A stretch of DNA of 64,000 nt from Noviluteimonas lactosilytica (lineage in GTDB: Bacteria; Pseudomonadota; Gammaproteobacteria; Xanthomonadales; Xanthomonadaceae). The notes under the pieces were generated by a model. That model had not been told where the DNA came from. It ran no database searches and saw only the letters and a list, made by a program, of their open reading frames with translations. The DNA lies in NCBI RefSeq assembly GCF_020866925.1, contig NZ_JAJGAK010000002.1:1-64000 (forward strand), given 5' to 3'. Shown in pieces: positions 62,998 to 64,000 of the stretch. Both the position numbers and the translations under genes were made by a program. Position 1 is the first letter of the stretch. Each line of letters starts with the position of its first letter.

Positions 62998-63729
62998 TCA
63001 GCCGAGCAGGTCGCCGATCCGGTAACGGCCCGGCGCGCGGCCCGCGAGCCAGCCGGCCGCATGCAGCGCACCGCGGGCGAAGATGTCGCGGTTGGTGGCG
63101 CGGTGGACGAGCTCGATGCGTTCGCCGAGCGTGGCGAACTGCACCGTGTGCTCGCCGACGATGTCGCCGGCGCGGATCGCCGCATAGCGCGCCTGCGCCC
63201 CGCCCTTCCCCGCGGATTCGCCCAGCGTGAGCGCGGTGCCCGACGGCGCGTCGAGCTTGCGCACGTGGTGCTGCTCGACGATGTCGCACTCCCATCCCGG
63301 CAAGGCGCGCGCCGCGCGTTCGACGAGGTCGTTGAGCACGGCGACGCCGAGGCTGAAGTTCGACGCCCACAACACCGGGATGCGCAGGCCCGCGGCTTCG
63401 ATCGCGTTGCGTTGTTCGTCCGACAAACCGGTCGTGCCGCTCACCAGCGCGCAGCCGTGCGCGAGGCAATGCGCGAGCACCGCGTCGAACGCTTCGGCCA
63501 GGCTGAAGTCGACGACGACGTCGCACGCGGGCGTGCCCGCCAACTCGCTCGCGGCGAACTGCGGCACGCCGTCGATCACGCGTTGACCGACGCTGCGCGA
63601 CACCGCGCCGACCACGTCGAAACGCCTGGGCTGCTCTGCAGCCAGCCGCAGCAATGCCTGCCCCATGCGTCCGTTCGCGCCGTGGATGAGCAGGCGCACA
63701 GGTGAAGTCGATGTCAACGCGTCGTCCAT
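62998..63729 (-). CDS. dapB: 4-hydroxy-tetrahydrodipicolinate reductase
   Basis: 243-aa NAD(P)H-dependent enzyme of lysine and diaminopimelate synthesis. Rossmann motif LLIHGANGRMGQ, VVDFSLAEAF, then the catalytic block EQHHVRKLDAPSGTA with HH and K. A short inverted repeat (63768-63787) lies 39 nt upstream. Confidence 0.97.
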   Translation of the reverse strand: MDDALTSTSPVRLLIHGANGRMGQALLRLAAEQPRRFDVVGAVSRSVGQRVIDGVPQFAASELAGTPACDVVVDFSLAEAFDAVLAHCLAHGCALVSGTTGLSDEQRNAIEAAGLRIPVLWASNFSLGVAVLNDLVERAARALPGWECDIVEQHHVRKLDAPSGTALTLGESAGKGGAQARYAAIRAGDIVGEHTVQFATLGERIELVHRATNRDIFARGALHAAGWLAGRAPGRYRIGDLLG

Positions 63730-63767
63730 GCGATGAGGCTAGCCGAACTCGTGCGTGCGCGCCATTC

Positions 63768-63787
63768 AAGAACGTTGATTCGTTCTT
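63768..63787. promoter_or_regulatory. Inverted repeat upstream of dapB
   Basis: AAGAACG and CGTTCTT around TTGATT, 39-58 nt before the dapB start, in the only stretch between dapB and the divergent gene at the window edge. Operator or promoter spacer element are both possible; promoter boxes not determined. Confidence 0.35.
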
Positions 63788-63971
63788 CACACCTGCGCCC
63801 GCAGGACCGTTGATCCCGCAAACGCGCGATCGCGCCGTTACATCCGTGATGGCGTGACCTGATTCGCGCGCTTTCTTCGCTTGGGGATGCGAAGGGCGTC
63901 CGTTCGAAACGTCGGGCCTGCAAGGCCGAACGTGAGGCGCTCCTCATCGCAATCGCCGTCGGAGAACCCCC

Positions 63972-64000
63972 ATGATTTCGCTGTCCCGCCGCCGCTTCCT
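63972..64000 (+). CDS. Start of a Tat-exported protein (truncated by window end)
   Basis: ATG 63972 with GGAGA 8 nt upstream begins MISLSRRRFL, an SRRRFL-type twin-arginine export motif. Only 9 codons are visible, so the product cannot be named. Divergent from dapB. Confidence 0.6.

Overview
The window is high-GC DNA from a member of the Xanthomonadaceae, most likely Lysobacter, Luteimonas or a relative. The main evidence is a complete rpf (diffusible signal factor, DSF) quorum-sensing cluster next to acnA, lysS, prfB, recJ, rpfE, greA, carB, carA and dapB, a gene order characteristic of this family. Genus is inference; family is well supported.

Layout. (1) Positions 1-6248 hold a filamentous-phage (inovirus) prophage, mostly on the minus strand: replication initiator, ssDNA-binding protein, major coat protein, adsorption protein, minor coat protein and Zot assembly ATPase, with a divergent repressor-like gene at its right end. 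(2) 6311-13879 is a chromosomal stretch: a VOC protein, a ferritin-like/Fe-S fusion that is frameshifted near its 3' end, a secreted amidohydrolase, an SLC13-type transporter and a GST. (3) 14018-23545 is a 9.5-kb integrative element inserted in the 3' end of tRNA-Glu and bounded by 49-bp perfect direct repeats. It carries a tyrosine integrase, a divergent cargo block with lower GC, and a minus-strand module of small genes with an AlpA-like protein and a replication-initiation-like protein. The cargo is a 788-aa protein with a nuclease-like DxK motif and a cysteine-rich tail, plus an overlapping DUF262 - RelA/SpoT-domain gene pair. It looks like a defence cargo slot in a phage-satellite-like element and is the best candidate for an undescribed system. 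(4) 23498-43369 is core genome: tRNA-Glu and tRNA-Ala, crcB, an MFS transporter, rarA, lolA, ftsK, ald, trxB, aat, infA, clpA, clpS, mnmA, hflD and acnA. (5) 43542-50653 is the rpf signalling cluster: rpfB and rpfF on plus, converging on rpfC and rpfG on minus, with a PilZ gene upstream. RpfF makes DSF, RpfC senses it, and RpfG (HD-GYP) degrades cyclic di-GMP. (6) 50704-63729 is a long minus-strand run of housekeeping genes. prfB has the classical programmed +1 frameshift. Two uncharacterised genes lie between carA and carB. The window ends inside a plus-strand gene whose product starts with an SRRRFL-type Tat motif.

No CRISPR array, rRNA or insertion sequence was seen. No stretch longer than about 300 bases lacks a gene. 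Coordinates, starts and motifs were read by eye; family assignments rest on remembered motif patterns, and no database search was run.
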